Below, piece by piece: positions 1 through 9,645 of a stretch of DNA of 64,000 nt. The stretch lies in the NCBI GenBank assembly GCA_965218715.1, contig CBDCLY010000038.1:1-64000 (forward strand). Reading direction: 5' to 3'. Position numbers and translations under genes: made by a program. The stretch is from CBDCLY01 sp965218715 (GTDB lineage: Bacteria > Bacteroidota > Bacteroidia > Flavobacteriales_E > Vicingaceae). The notes beneath the pieces were generated by a model, which saw nothing but the letters and a program-made list of their open reading frames with translations, was not told where the DNA came from and searched no databases. Numbering within the stretch: the stretch's first letter is position 1; each line of letters opens with the position of its first letter.

Positions 1-3000
1 GTAGATAAGGAATTTAAGTTGTCCTCTTGGGCAATTGATAACCCTACCGTAATATATGTAATGATGGCCATCCTCTTTTTTATGGGGATCTCAGCTTACT
101 TTAGTTTACCTAGGGAAGATTTTCCTGAAATTAAAGAAACCAAAATATACATCAGCACTCCCTATCCGGGAAATACTGCTGAAGATATTGAACGATTAAT
201 CATTGATCCTTTAGAAGATGAATTGGATGATGTTTCTAATGTGATAGAGATATTGTCTACCTCTCAAGAAGATTATGGAATCATTACTATAGAATTTGAT
301 GAGGACATTTCAGTTGAGGAGGCTAAGGTGAAGGTAAAAGACAAGGTAGACGGTGTAAAATCTGGTTCCGATTGGCCTACTTTCAATGGCGCCAAAGTGG
401 AGCCGAATGTGTTTGATCTCAATTTCTCTGAAGAGATTCCTATCGTAAACTATAACATCACCGGAGATTATCCAGTAGAGAAGTTAAAAGAGTTTGCGGA
501 ATATTTAGAGGGCGAAATTGAACGTGTTCCTGAAATTAAAAAGGTAGACATCCGAGGAGCTCAAGAAAAAGAAGTTGAGGTTGCTGTAGACGTTTATAAG
601 ATGATGGCGGCTAAAGTCAGTTTTCAAGATGTCAGCAATGCCATTTCAGGTGGAAATGTGACCATGTCGGCAGGTAACCTGATTAATGGCGGACAAAGAA
701 GAACCATTCGAATTTTGGGAGAAATTGAATCACCAACAGATTTAGAGAATTTTGTGGTGAAGTCGGAACGTGGCTCTGCCATTTATTTAAAAGACATCGC
801 CGATGTTCAATTCAAAGACAAAGAGAAAACAACATTCGCTAGAGAATGGGGAGAACAAGTGGTGATGCTAGACGTTAAAAAACGATCTGGAAAAAACATG
901 GTAGCTGCCATCGAGCAAGCCAATGAAATTGTTCAAAAAGCTAGAGAAGAAGTATTGCCTTCAGACGTAACCGTTACTTCTGCAAATGACCAATCCGAGA
1001 AAACAACCAACCAAGTTAATGATCTGGTAAACAACATCATTTTTGGAATTTTACTAGTGGTAACAGTTTTAATGTTCTTCTTAGGATTCAAAAACGCTCT
1101 ATTTGTTGGGTTTGCCATTCCAATGTCTATGGTCATCTCTTTCATGATCATTGAGATGTTAGGTTACACCCTTAATACGATGATACTTTTTGCCATGATT
1201 ATGGGATTGGGAATGCTAGTAGACAATGGAATTGTGGTTGTTGAAAACGTATTTCGACTCATGGGCGAAGGAATGCCTAGAATAGAAGCAACCAAGAAGG
1301 GAATTGGAGAAATTGCCATTCCTATTTTAGTTTCTACTTTAACAACTGTGGCAGCCTTTGTACCGCTAGGGCTTTGGCCTGGATTAATGGGGCAGTTCAT
1401 GATATACTTCCCAGTGACCTTATCAATCGTTCTTGGGTCTTCCTTGTTTGTCGCCTATTTCTTTAACTCCATGTTAGTGTCTAAGATGATGACCGTGGAA
1501 GATAAAATCGCTTCTAAGAAAATTTTGATTAGAAACACCATCATTATGGTGAGTTTAGGTTTGTTGATTTTGTTTGTTGGCGGAACCATGAAAGGTTTTG
1601 GTTCTGTATTAATTTTTACTGCCATGATGATGTGGTTGTATAAATATTTCATCAAAGGATTAACAGAAAGATTTAGAGAAAGAGCCTTAGTTCGATTTGA
1701 AAATTGGTACGAAAGATTCTTGAAAATGGCCTTGAGAAAAAGAAATACTTACTTGTTTTTCTTTGGAACTTTTGCCTTGCTATTTGTTTCCTTAATTCTG
1801 TTTGGTGGTTCTGTTAGTGCTGGAAGAACTAAGATTGAATTCTTCCCTGACAATCAACCAAAACAAATCATTGTATACATCGAATACCCAGAAGGTACAG
1901 CCATTGAAAAAACCAATGAAATCACAAAAAGCATTGAGCTAAAAGTGAATGAGGTGTTGAATGACCCAGTTTATATAGATGAGAATGGAGACAATTTCCT
2001 TGTTGAATCTTCTATCTCTGTTGTAGGCGAAGGGGCTGGCAATCCGCAAACCGACGGTGGTTCCTCAGCCGAAATGCCCCATAGAGGTAAAGTAACTGCC
2101 TCCATGCGTGAGTTTAAGTTTAGAAATGGTGCCAGTAGTGAGGAGCTTAGATTAAAGGTCCAGGAAGCCTTAAAAGGCATTTACCCTGGTATAGCAATCT
2201 CTGTGGAGAAAGATGCCGCTGGACCTCCTGTAGGGTATCCTGTTAACATTGAAATAAGTGGAAAGGACTACGCTGTACTGATTGATGCAGCCGAACAAGT
2301 GAGACGATTCATTAACAGTAAAAATGTTGCTGGAATAGATGAGCTAAAAATTGATGTGAATAAAAGTAAAACATCGATTCAGGTAGAAATTGATCGTGAA
2401 AAAGCAGGGGAGCTTGGCATTTCTGCCAGTCAGGTAGGGAACCAATTGAGAAACTCCATATTTGGAGCCAAAGCAGGGGTCTACAAAGAAGAAGGAGAAG
2501 ATTATGACATCTATGTTCGCTTTGATGAAGACATTAGATACAACACCAATGCACTTTTTAACCAGAACATTATTTTTAGAGATCCAGCAAGTGGAAAAAT
2601 AAAAGAAGTTCCAGTTAGTTCCATAGCTAAACAAAAAAATACTTCTGGCTATAGCGCTATTAAGCACATTGATTTAGAAAGAATTGTACTCGTTTATTCT
2701 GGAGTTGTTCCTGGAGCAAACCCGAATGAGATTGTGAATATTCTTAAAGAAAAAATGCTAGAATTTGAGATGCCAGAAGGAACTTCCTATGCTTTTACGG
2801 GAGAAATGGGAAGAACAAGAAGCACAAATGGCATTTTTGTTAGGAGCTCTTGTAACAGGTTTATTCCTAATCTTCTTGATCCTCATCTTCCAATTCAGCT
2901 CTATTTCTAAACCGGCAATCATTATGGTAGCTATCTTTTTGAGCTTTATTGGAGTTTTCCTCGGTTTGGTATTTACTGGTTGGAATTTCGTTATTATGAT

Positions 3001-3433
3001 GACCATGATGGGAATTATTTCATTGGCTGGAATTGTGGTAAACAATGGTGTAGTGTTACTCGACTACACAGAAATTCTGATGAACCGAAAGAAGTTTGAA
3101 CTGAATTTAGGCAAGAAGGATTTACTCAATGTTGATCAAATTACAGATGCGATTATCACTGGTGGAAAAGCGAGGTTAAGGCCCGTGATCTTGACAGCAA
3201 TTACAACGGTATTGGGACTTATCCCACTTGCAATTGGATTCAACATTGATTTCTTTTCCCTGTTCTCAGAATTTGACCCTAAGATTTATTTCGGTGGTGA
3301 CAATGTTATCTTTTGGGGGCCATTGGCATGGACCGTAATATTTGGATTAACATTCGCTACTTTCCTTACTTTAATCATTGTTCCGGTAATGAACCTTATG
3401 ATTTATAAGTTGAAGATTTGGCTTGCCAGATAA
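1..3433 (+). CDS. RND efflux pump, AcrB/HAE1-like inner-membrane subunit (5' partial, frameshifted)
   Basis: Proton-driven inner-membrane pump that would work with a periplasmic adaptor and an outer-membrane channel. The frame is open from base 1, so the start lies upstream. Visible parts are TM1 (around IYVMMAILFFMG), a porter domain with EDIERLIIDPLED, TM4 with GMLVDNGIVVVEN near residues 405-417, a second periplasmic half and a C-terminal membrane block (LLGALVTGLFLIFLI onward). The frame breaks at the GGG at 2808-2810. Removing one G joins GEM to EEQEAQMAFLLGAL and gives about 1,144 residues, normal for Bacteroidota pumps. The frameshift is probably a consensus error. AcrB has Asp-Asp in TM4; here it is Asp-Asn, so family assignment beyond RND is loose. 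Confidence 0.9.
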
Positions 3434-3444
3434 AATGATGAAAT

Positions 3445-3478
3445 AAAAAAAGCCCCATTGAAAAATGGGGCTTTTTTT
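3445..3478. terminator. Bidirectional intrinsic terminator
   Basis: A 9-bp perfect stem (3451-3459 with 3464-3472) closes a GAAA tetraloop. It is flanked by an A-run on the left and a T-run on the right, so it can stop transcripts from both sides. It sits between the convergent RND gene and accC. Confidence 0.9.
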
Positions 3479-3493
3479 ATGCTTTAAATTTAT

Positions 3494-4843
3494 TTAATCC
3501 TTAGGGGGCTTCAACTCAAACGTTTCCATAAACTTCGTGGTGCATTCACCAGCTTTAAATTTCTCATCCTGCATCAATTGCTGATGAAAAGGAATTGTTG
3601 TTTTAATGCCTTCAATTACATATTCACTTAAAGCTCTTTCCATTTTAACTATGGCTTCCTCTCGTGTTTGTGCTACGGTGATTAGTTTAGAAATCATCGA
3701 ATCGTAGTATGGAGGAATTACATAGCCAGCATAGGAATGAGTATCAACTCGCACCCCATGTCCGCCAGGCGAATGATAGGTGGTGATTGCTCCTGGGCTA
3801 GGTCTAAAGTCGCTAAACGGATCCTCAGCATTAATTCTACATTGAATGGAGTGCATTTGAGGATAATAATTGTTTCCAGATATTTTATATCCCGCAGCAA
3901 TTTTAATTTGCTCTTTTATAAGATCGAAATTGATCACTTCTTCTGTAATGGTATGCTCTACCTGAATTCTGGTATTCATTTCCATGAAATAAAAGTTTCG
4001 ATGCTTGTCAACCAAAAATTCAACAGTTCCAACACCTTCATAATTCACCGCTCTTGCAGCTTTAATTCCAGCTTCACCCATTTCTTCTCTTAACTCTTCA
4101 GTCATAAAAGGGCTAGGGGTTTCTTCACATAATTTTTGATGTCTTCTTTGTATGGAGCAATCTCTTTCTGAAAGGTGACAGTAGTTGCCAAATTGATCGC
4201 CAGCAATTTGAATCTCTATGTGTCTTGGTTCTTCTATGAATTTCTCCATATACATCCCATCGTTTCCAAATGCTGCAGCAGCTTCTTGGCGCGCAGATTC
4301 CCAAGCGGCTTCCAATTCACCTTCTTTATTAATGATCCGCATTCCTTTTCCACCACCACCGGCAGTAGCTTTCATCATCACAGGATAACCAACTTCTTTG
4401 GCTGCCTTTTTAGCATGTTTCAAATCTTCTAGCAATCCTTCTGACCCAGGAACTGTTGGCACACCGGCTTTAATCATGGTGGATTTAGCTGAGGCTTTGT
4501 CGCCCATTCCTTCAATCATTTCTGGAGATGCGCCTATGAATTTTACACCATGTTCATCACAGATTTTTGAAAATTTAGAATTTTCTGATAAAAACCCATA
4601 ACCTGGATGGATGGCATCTGCATTGGTAATTTCTGCGGCAGCCATGATGTTTGAAATTTTCAAATAGGACTCTGAACTTGAAGGAGGTCCTATGCAAACG
4701 GCTTCATCAGCAAAACGAACATGCAAGCTGTCAGCATCTGCAGTTGAATAAACTGCCACCGTGCTTATGCCCATTTCTTTGCAAGTTCGAATTACACGCA
4801 AGGCAATTTCGCCCCTATTAGCAATTAGTACTTTTTTAAACAT
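3494..4843 (-). CDS. accC: Biotin carboxylase subunit of acetyl-CoA carboxylase
   Basis: Carboxylates biotin on BCCP using ATP and bicarbonate, the first half-reaction of malonyl-CoA synthesis. At 449 aa it has the normal family length. It has the biotin-carboxylase N-terminal domain (MFKKVLIANRGEIALRV), an ATP-grasp domain with the glycine-rich ATP loop KATAGGGGKGMR near residue 160, and the catalytic MNTRIQVEHTITE segment near 290. It lies 31 bp after accB on the same strand and is the last gene before the terminator, so it is probably co-transcribed with fabH and accB. Confidence 0.97.
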   Translation of the reverse strand: MFKKVLIANRGEIALRVIRTCKEMGISTVAVYSTADADSLHVRFADEAVCIGPPSSSESYLKISNIMAAAEITNADAIHPGYGFLSENSKFSKICDEHGVKFIGASPEMIEGMGDKASAKSTMIKAGVPTVPGSEGLLEDLKHAKKAAKEVGYPVMMKATAGGGGKGMRIINKEGELEAAWESARQEAAAAFGNDGMYMEKFIEEPRHIEIQIAGDQFGNYCHLSERDCSIQRRHQKLCEETPSPFMTEELREEMGEAGIKAARAVNYEGVGTVEFLVDKHRNFYFMEMNTRIQVEHTITEEVINFDLIKEQIKIAAGYKISGNNYYPQMHSIQCRINAEDPFSDFRPSPGAITTYHSPGGHGVRVDTHSYAGYVIPPYYDSMISKLITVAQTREEAIVKMERALSEYVIEGIKTTIPFHQQLMQDEKFKAGECTTKFMETFELKPPKD

Positions 4844-4874
4844 ATTTCAAGAGTTTATTGATGTCCTGACTAGA

Positions 4875-5381
4875 TTATCCAGCCGGGTCAATTAAGAATA
4901 ACACTTGGTCGTATTCAACTGGAGTGGAATCATCTACCAAAACTTTGACGATTTTTCCACTGACTTCTGCTTCAATTTCATTGAACAATTTCATAGCTTC
5001 AATTACACAAACAGTGTCTCCATTGCTAATGCTGTCGCCAACTTTTACAAACTCTGGTTTGTCTGGAGTAGGCTTGCGGTAAAAGGTTCCTATCATTGGA
5101 GATTTAATTGCAATGTAATTGCTATCATCATCTTTAGCCTCTTCTTTTGCTGGAGCGGCAGGAGCTGCTGGAGCAGCAGCTACAGGGGCTGCTTGCATTG
5201 GCATTTGAACAGGAGCTGCAACTTGTTGAACAGGCATGGTGGCTTGTTCAATTAAGCCTTTACCTCTTCTAAATGGAGGCGTTTTAATGTTGATTTTAAA
5301 ATCTTTATGCTCAATTTCTACCTCACTTACACCTGATTTAGAAACGAATTTGATCAATTCTTGAATTTCTGAAACTTTCAT
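4875..5381 (-). CDS. accB: Biotin carboxyl carrier protein of acetyl-CoA carboxylase
   Basis: Carries biotin between the carboxylase and transferase subunits of acetyl-CoA carboxylase. At 168 aa it has an N-terminal helical part, an Ala/Pro-rich flexible linker around residues 50-82, and a C-terminal biotinyl domain with EAMKLFNEIEAE, where Lys131 should be biotinylated. It is followed directly by accC. The usual neighbour efp is not present between fabH and accB. Confidence 0.97.
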   Translation of the reverse strand: MKVSEIQELIKFVSKSGVSEVEIEHKDFKINIKTPPFRRGKGLIEQATMPVQQVAAPVQMPMQAAPVAAAPAAPAAPAKEEAKDDDSNYIAIKSPMIGTFYRKPTPDKPEFVKVGDSISNGDTVCVIEAMKLFNEIEAEVSGKIVKVLVDDSTPVEYDQVLFLIDPAG

Positions 5382-5428
5382 GCTATATCGTATTATTGCT
5401 TAAAAATATAAATTTTTTGGACGTAGTA

Positions 5429-6418
5429 TCAATATGCCCATTTTAAATAAACAGACCCCCAAGTAAATCCACCACCAAAGGCAGAAAGTATGAGGTTATC
5501 TCCTTTATTAAGTTTATTCTCCCATTCCCACAAACAAAGTGGAATTGTTCCATTGGTTGTATTTCCAAATTTAGAAATATTCAACATTACTTTTTCTTCA
5601 CCAACACCCATTCTCTTGGCAGTTGCATCAATGATTCTTTTATTGGCCTGATGAGGAACAAGGTAACGGATATCATCGCTACTCAAGTTGTTCCTTTCCA
5701 TGATTTCAGCTGAGACATCAGCCATATTGGTAACCGCAAATTTAAATACTGGTTGGCCTTCTTGGTATACAAAATGCTCTTTAGCATCGATGGTTGCATG
5801 TGAGGCTGGTTTTACTGATCCACCGGCTTTTTGGTGCAAGTGCACCCTTCCACTACCATCACTTTTCATTATAGTATCCATTACACCTAGTTCTTCCTCG
5901 CAAGGCTCCAATAAAACGGCACCACAGCCATCACCAAAAATGATGCAGGTGGTTCTGTCTTCATAATCAATAATGGAAGACATTTTGTCGCCACCTACAA
6001 CAACTACCTTTTTACAATGACCGCTTTCTATGTATTTTGTTCCTGTAGTTAATCCATACAAGAATCCCGAGCAGGCGGCCATTAAATCAAACCCAAAGGC
6101 ATTGCTGGCTCCAATTTTATCAGTAATGATGTTGGCGGTGGCAGGGAAAACAAGATCAGGAGTAACAGTGCAACAAATCAGCAAGTCGATTTCATCTGCA
6201 CTTATGCCTCTTTTTTTGAGTAATTCATTCACTGCCTTTTCAGCCATGTCTGAAGTGCCCAATCCTTCTCCCTTTAAAATTCTCCTTTCTTTAATTCCTG
6301 TTCTAGAAGTTATCCATTCGTCGGTAGTGTCTACCATGGTTTCTAGAATCTCATTGGTTAAGCGGTATTCAGGAACATATCCACCAATGGCTGTAATTGC
6401 AGCTTGAATATTGGGCAT
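5429..6418 (-). CDS. fabH: Beta-ketoacyl-ACP synthase III
   Basis: Starts fatty-acid synthesis by condensing an acyl-CoA primer with malonyl-ACP. Length is 329 aa. The Cys-His-Asn triad is visible as C116 (AACSGFLYG), H256 (VPHQANKR) and N286 (KFGNTTNGT). It lies 47 bp before accB on the same strand, so primer condensation and malonyl-CoA supply look co-expressed. A terminator (6504-6539) separates it from rpmF, so the fabH-accB-accC group may have its own promoter; I found no clear TAnnTTTG box for it. Confidence 0.96.
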   Translation of the reverse strand: MPNIQAAITAIGGYVPEYRLTNEILETMVDTTDEWITSRTGIKERRILKGEGLGTSDMAEKAVNELLKKRGISADEIDLLICCTVTPDLVFPATANIITDKIGASNAFGFDLMAACSGFLYGLTTGTKYIESGHCKKVVVVGGDKMSSIIDYEDRTTCIIFGDGCGAVLLEPCEEELGVMDTIMKSDGSGRVHLHQKAGGSVKPASHATIDAKEHFVYQEGQPVFKFAVTNMADVSAEIMERNNLSSDDIRYLVPHQANKRIIDATAKRMGVGEEKVMLNISKFGNTTNGTIPLCLWEWENKLNKGDNLILSAFGGGFTWGSVYLKWAY

Positions 6419-6437
6419 AAAATAAAAATTTGTAAAA

Positions 6438-6468
6438 GTTGCTGTGCAACAAGCCTCTAAAGTAGGCT
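6438..6468. other. Two adjacent small inverted repeats upstream of fabH
   Basis: GTTGC-tgt-GCAAC (6438-6450) is followed at once by AGCCT-ctaaagt-AGGCT (6452-6468). They lie in the fabH leader or promoter region, 20-50 bp before the start codon. They could be an operator or leader structure; each stem is only 5 bp, so chance is possible. Confidence 0.3.
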
Positions 6469-6503
6469 AATTTGAACTAAATTCATAATGACCTAAGTCA
6501 GGT

Positions 6504-6539
6504 GAAAAAGAAAAGGCGAAACAAACCGTTTCACCTTTA
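6504..6539 (-). terminator. Intrinsic terminator after rpmF
   Basis: Read on the minus strand, a 10-bp stem with one G-U pair (6537-6528 with 6522-6513) closes a 5-nt loop. It is followed by an interrupted T-run (complement of 6504-6514). It lies 8 bp past the rpmF stop and would end or attenuate the pdxA-DUF177-rpmF transcript before fabH. Confidence 0.65.
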
Positions 6540-6547
6540 AAAATAAC

Positions 6548-6736
6548 TTATGCTACTCCTTTTTCCATTACTACTTTTCCTTTGTAGTACAATTTGCCTT
6601 CGTACCAATGTGCTCTATGATAAAGGTGTGGCATTCCGGTAGTCGGACAAGTGGCTATTGTTGGAGTTTCAGCCTTATAATGTGTTCTTCTTTTATCTCT
6701 TCTTGTTTTGGAGATTTTTCTTTTAGGATGTGCCAT
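6548..6736 (-). CDS. rpmF: 50S ribosomal protein L32
   Basis: A basic 62-aa protein of the large ribosomal subunit. It starts with the typical MAHPKRKISKTRRDKRR and carries the later TGMPHLYHRAH segment. Only one cysteine is seen, so it is the zinc-free form. It follows the DUF177 gene by 19 bp, the usual pairing in many bacteria. Confidence 0.95.
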   Translation of the reverse strand: MAHPKRKISKTRRDKRRTHYKAETPTIATCPTTGMPHLYHRAHWYEGKLYYKGKVVMEKGVA

Positions 6737-6755
6737 GGTAATTGTCTATTGTTTA

Positions 6756-7265
6756 TTATAAATTTTTTAATGCATCCCACCTTGGGTCTGCACTTGTATC
6801 TTTTTGTTTGTTTTCTAGTGATTTGAGTAATTCTATACTTTCAGAATTGCATTCTTCTTCTTTGATATGAACTGCCTTTTTCGGCAAGTGCAAATGAATT
6901 ATTTGATAGATGTAATCATTCAAATCCAACTCATAAGCCTCATGTGGAAGAATCATTAACATCTCCGATTGCTCTGAACCATGATCGCTAAATTTAACAA
7001 TCAATTCTTCTTTCTCATTCATCAGGGTGTCAAGTGAATCACCACAACGATCACAAGTCAAATGAAATGTGCCCTTGAAAACAAAACTCAATTCAAACAT
7101 GGTTTCCCGCTTGAAAAAAGTCAATTCTACATGAACATCCGCGTCTTGAATGATTGAATACTCAAATTGCTCAAAGAACGTTCGGTTAACATCAAATTCA
7201 AATTGATGCTCACCATCTTTTAAACCAACAAATGGTATTATTAATTCCTTTTGTCCTCTTTTCAT
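6756..7265 (-). CDS. DUF177 (YceD-like) protein
   Basis: A 169-aa DUF177 protein. Members sit upstream of rpmF and are linked to 23S rRNA accumulation and ribosome assembly; the exact role is not settled. The family signs here are a CDRCGDSL cysteine pair near residue 75, the YELDLNDYIYQIIHLHLP segment, and the C-terminal DPRWDALKNL. An unusually strong Shine-Dalgarno sequence precedes the ATG. Confidence 0.88.
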   Translation of the reverse strand: MKRGQKELIIPFVGLKDGEHQFEFDVNRTFFEQFEYSIIQDADVHVELTFFKRETMFELSFVFKGTFHLTCDRCGDSLDTLMNEKEELIVKFSDHGSEQSEMLMILPHEAYELDLNDYIYQIIHLHLPKKAVHIKEEECNSESIELLKSLENKQKDTSADPRWDALKNL

Positions 7266-7272
7266 CTTAAAT

Positions 7273-7282
7273 CCTCCTCCTT
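7273..7282 (-). promoter_or_regulatory. Strong Shine-Dalgarno site of the DUF177 gene
   Basis: On the minus strand the leader reads AAGGAGGAGG, 7 nt before the ATG at 7265. Near-perfect anti-16S matches are uncommon before Bacteroidota genes, and I saw no comparable site at other starts I examined here. It fixes the start codon. Confidence 0.7.
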
Positions 7283-7298
7283 AACAAAAGAAAGGGGG

Positions 7299-7306
7299 CA
7301 AATTTA
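7299..7306 (-). promoter_or_regulatory. Candidate -7 promoter box (TAAATTTG) for DUF177-rpmF
   Basis: It matches the Bacteroidota TAnnTTTG consensus and would give a leader of about 27-30 nt containing the Shine-Dalgarno site. No clear -33 element is seen. It would let the ribosomal pair be transcribed apart from pdxA. Confidence 0.35.
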
Positions 7307-7330
7307 ATTAATTATTCTTTTCGAATTGGC

Positions 7331-8392
7331 TTAATTGCTTCTATTTTTATTGGTAACCAAAGGATTAGCCTCCAATTCTTGATTCATTCTGCGATTTTTT
7401 GAAATACTTATGGCTTCATAAAGCGCATTTCTAAATGAACCTTCCTCTGCAATCCCTTGTCCAGCAATGTTGTAGGCTGTTCCGTGGTCAGGAGAAGTTC
7501 GAATAAAAGACAAGCCTGCCGTAAAATTAATGCCAGAACCAAAGCTAAACGACTTTGCGGGAATTAAGCCTTGATCATGATACATTGCTAAAATTCCATC
7601 ATACAATCGATAGTTATCACTTCCAAAGAATCCGTCTGCTGGAAAAGGGCCAAATGGCAGCAATTCTATGCTTTTTGCTTGTCGGATAGCAGGCAAAATG
7701 ATTGTCGACTCTTCCTCTCCAAGCAAACCATTATCCCCAGCATGAGGGTTCAGGCTTAAAATCGCAATTTTTGGTCTGCGAATATTAAAATCTTCTTTTA
7801 GTGATTTATTCAGAAGGCTAATCTTCTTTAAAATTAGATCTGAATCAATGTTTGCAGCCACCTCTTTTAAAGGAAGATGCCCTGTAATTACTCCAATCTT
7901 TGCCTGTTCACTAAGCATTAACATTAATGAATCTTCAGATTCATCCATCTCTTGTAAAAACTCGGTATGACCCGGATATTGAAAAGATTCCGATTGTAAA
8001 ATTTCTTTATTAATAGGGCAGGTTACTAGTGCATCAAGTTCTTGACTTTTAACCAAATCTGTGGCTTTTCTTAAAGATAGCTCTGTAAATTTAGACAAAG
8101 ATGGATTGGCTGTTCCGTATTCTATATCAACATCATCCTCCCAAGTTTCGTGAACGTAAATTGCTTTTGCCTTAATTTCATCAAGATCATTAATGAATTT
8201 CACGTTTAAATTTTGAAACCCGAAATGCTTGATGCTGTCCTTAATTACGGCTTTTGAAGCAAATATCACAGGAGTACATAAATCCAAGATTCGCGCATCA
8301 CTTAAGGTTTTTAAAGCCACTTCAAGGCCAACCCCATTCAAATCACCACAACTAATCCCAATTTTGATTCTCGTTTTTTTTGAATGTACCAT
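7331..8392 (-). CDS. pdxA: 4-hydroxythreonine-4-phosphate dehydrogenase
   Basis: NAD-dependent oxidation of 4-phosphohydroxy-threonine. The product condenses with deoxyxylulose phosphate through PdxJ to make pyridoxine phosphate. Length is 353 aa. Motifs are the N-terminal IGISCGDLNGVGLE, CPINKE, the metal-site PGHTEFL, the NPHAGDNGLLGEEE segment and MYHDQGLIPAK. It is the first gene of the minus-strand block leading to rpmF; partner pdxJ is at 46130 and dxs at 27809. Confidence 0.95.
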   Translation of the reverse strand: MVHSKKTRIKIGISCGDLNGVGLEVALKTLSDARILDLCTPVIFASKAVIKDSIKHFGFQNLNVKFINDLDEIKAKAIYVHETWEDDVDIEYGTANPSLSKFTELSLRKATDLVKSQELDALVTCPINKEILQSESFQYPGHTEFLQEMDESEDSLMLMLSEQAKIGVITGHLPLKEVAANIDSDLILKKISLLNKSLKEDFNIRRPKIAILSLNPHAGDNGLLGEEESTIILPAIRQAKSIELLPFGPFPADGFFGSDNYRLYDGILAMYHDQGLIPAKSFSFGSGINFTAGLSFIRTSPDHGTAYNIAGQGIAEEGSFRNALYEAISISKNRRMNQELEANPLVTNKNRSN

Positions 8393-8470
8393 AAATGCTA
8401 AACTTTTCTCCTTTGCAATTTGTTAATCAGAGGCCCGTTAAATGGCTTTAATGCTTAATTTTAACTGGCG

Positions 8471-8478
8471 CAAATCTA
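8471..8478 (-). promoter_or_regulatory. Candidate -7 box (TAGATTTG) for pdxA
   Basis: Lies in the 128-bp divergent gap between pdxA and mqnC. It fits TAnnTTTG but has no clear -33 partner, and would give a leader of about 75 nt. Nothing else is recognisable in this gap. Confidence 0.25.
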
Positions 8479-8520
8479 ATCACAATAAATTAATAGGCTA
8501 AGGCTTATAAATGCATTTAA

Positions 8521-9645
8521 ATGAATACAGAAGAATTATTACTTAAGGCCCTTAACGAAGAATTTCTCAGTGCAGAAGAAGGTGTCTTTTTATTTCACAA
8601 TGCCCCAACGGCAGACTTAGCCTACGTAGCCAATACTTTAAAAATTAGAAAAAAAGGAAACGAAACGGTCACTTGGATCATTGATAGGAACGCAAACACC
8701 ACCAATGTCTGCATTGCCAATTGCAAGTTTTGCAATTTCTTTAGGGTGCCTGGCCATGACGAAGCCTACATTACTTCACTAGAAGACTACGATCAAAAAA
8801 TAACAGAACTTTTTAAATACGGTGGTGAGCAATTACTTCTTCAGGGAGGGCATCATCCCAAATTGGGTCTTGAATATTATTCTGACTTGTTTAAAAGTTT
8901 AAAATCTAAGTACCCTAATTTAAAATTGCATGCTCTTGGTCCACCAGAAATAGCTCACATTGCAAAACTTGAAGGATTAAGTCATACCGCCATATTGTCG
9001 CAATTGAAAGAGTCGGGCCTTGACTCCTTGCCAGGAGCTGGGGCAGAAATTTTAGACGATCGTGTACGCAGATTAATATCCAAAGGAAAATGCACGGGAA
9101 CAGAATGGTTAGAAGTAATGAGGGCTGCCCATCAATTGAACATTACAAGTTCTGCAACAATGATGTTTGGACATATTGAAACCATCTTAGAGCGATTTGA
9201 ACATTTAGTTGGAATAAGAGAAGTACAAGCCGACAAGCCTAAAGATTCTAAAGGGTTTTTAGCGTTCATCCCTTGGCCTTTTCAAGATGATGGAACATTG
9301 TTGAAACGGGTAAAGGGAATCAAAAATCAGGTGCATGCCGATGAATACATTAGAATGATTGCATTATCGAGAATCATGCTGCCAAATATTGAAAACATTC
9401 AGGCTTCTTGGTTAACCGTTGGGAAAGAGGTTGCCCAAGTTTGTTTGCATTCAGGAGCAAACGATATGGGGTCAATAATGATAGAAGAAAATGTAGTTTC
9501 TGTTGCCGGAGCACCTCACCGTTTTACGGCAGATGGAATTCAAAACGCCATCAAAGAAGCAGGTTTCAACCCTCAACTGAGAAACCAAGAATATGAAAAT
9601 AGAGCACTTCCAGAAATGATGGAACAACAAGTGATAGATTATTAA
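8521..9645 (+). CDS. mqnC: Cyclic dehypoxanthinyl futalosine synthase
   Basis: Radical SAM enzyme of the futalosine route to menaquinone; it cyclises dehypoxanthine futalosine. Length is 374 aa. The 4Fe-4S ligands are Cys64, Cys68 and Cys71 (CIANCKFC). LLLQGGHHPKLGLEYY and LPGAGAEILDDRVR are typical of MqnC and separate it from MqnE and CofH. Its stop overlaps the start of the next gene by one base. It implies that the organism respires with menaquinone made from futalosine; the other mqn genes are not in this window. Confidence 0.93.
   Translation: MNTEELLLKALNEEFLSAEEGVFLFHNAPTADLAYVANTLKIRKKGNETVTWIIDRNANTTNVCIANCKFCNFFRVPGHDEAYITSLEDYDQKITELFKYGGEQLLLQGGHHPKLGLEYYSDLFKSLKSKYPNLKLHALGPPEIAHIAKLEGLSHTAILSQLKESGLDSLPGAGAEILDDRVRRLISKGKCTGTEWLEVMRAAHQLNITSSATMMFGHIETILERFEHLVGIREVQADKPKDSKGFLAFIPWPFQDDGTLLKRVKGIKNQVHADEYIRMIALSRIMLPNIENIQASWLTVGKEVAQVCLHSGANDMGSIMIEENVVSVAGAPHRFTADGIQNAIKEAGFNPQLRNQEYENRALPEMMEQQVIDY

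Noticed and set aside
2808..2810. Programmed frameshift in the RND gene
   Set aside because: No slippery heptamer or downstream structure was seen, and RND pumps are not known to use frameshifting.
3737..4601. Open frames on the plus strand opposite accC
   Set aside because: They are antisense shadows of a well-conserved biotin carboxylase, with no start signal or family resemblance.
5688..6407. Plus-strand frames of 92-125 codons opposite fabH
   Set aside because: Antisense shadows; the fabH active-site residues are clear on the other strand.
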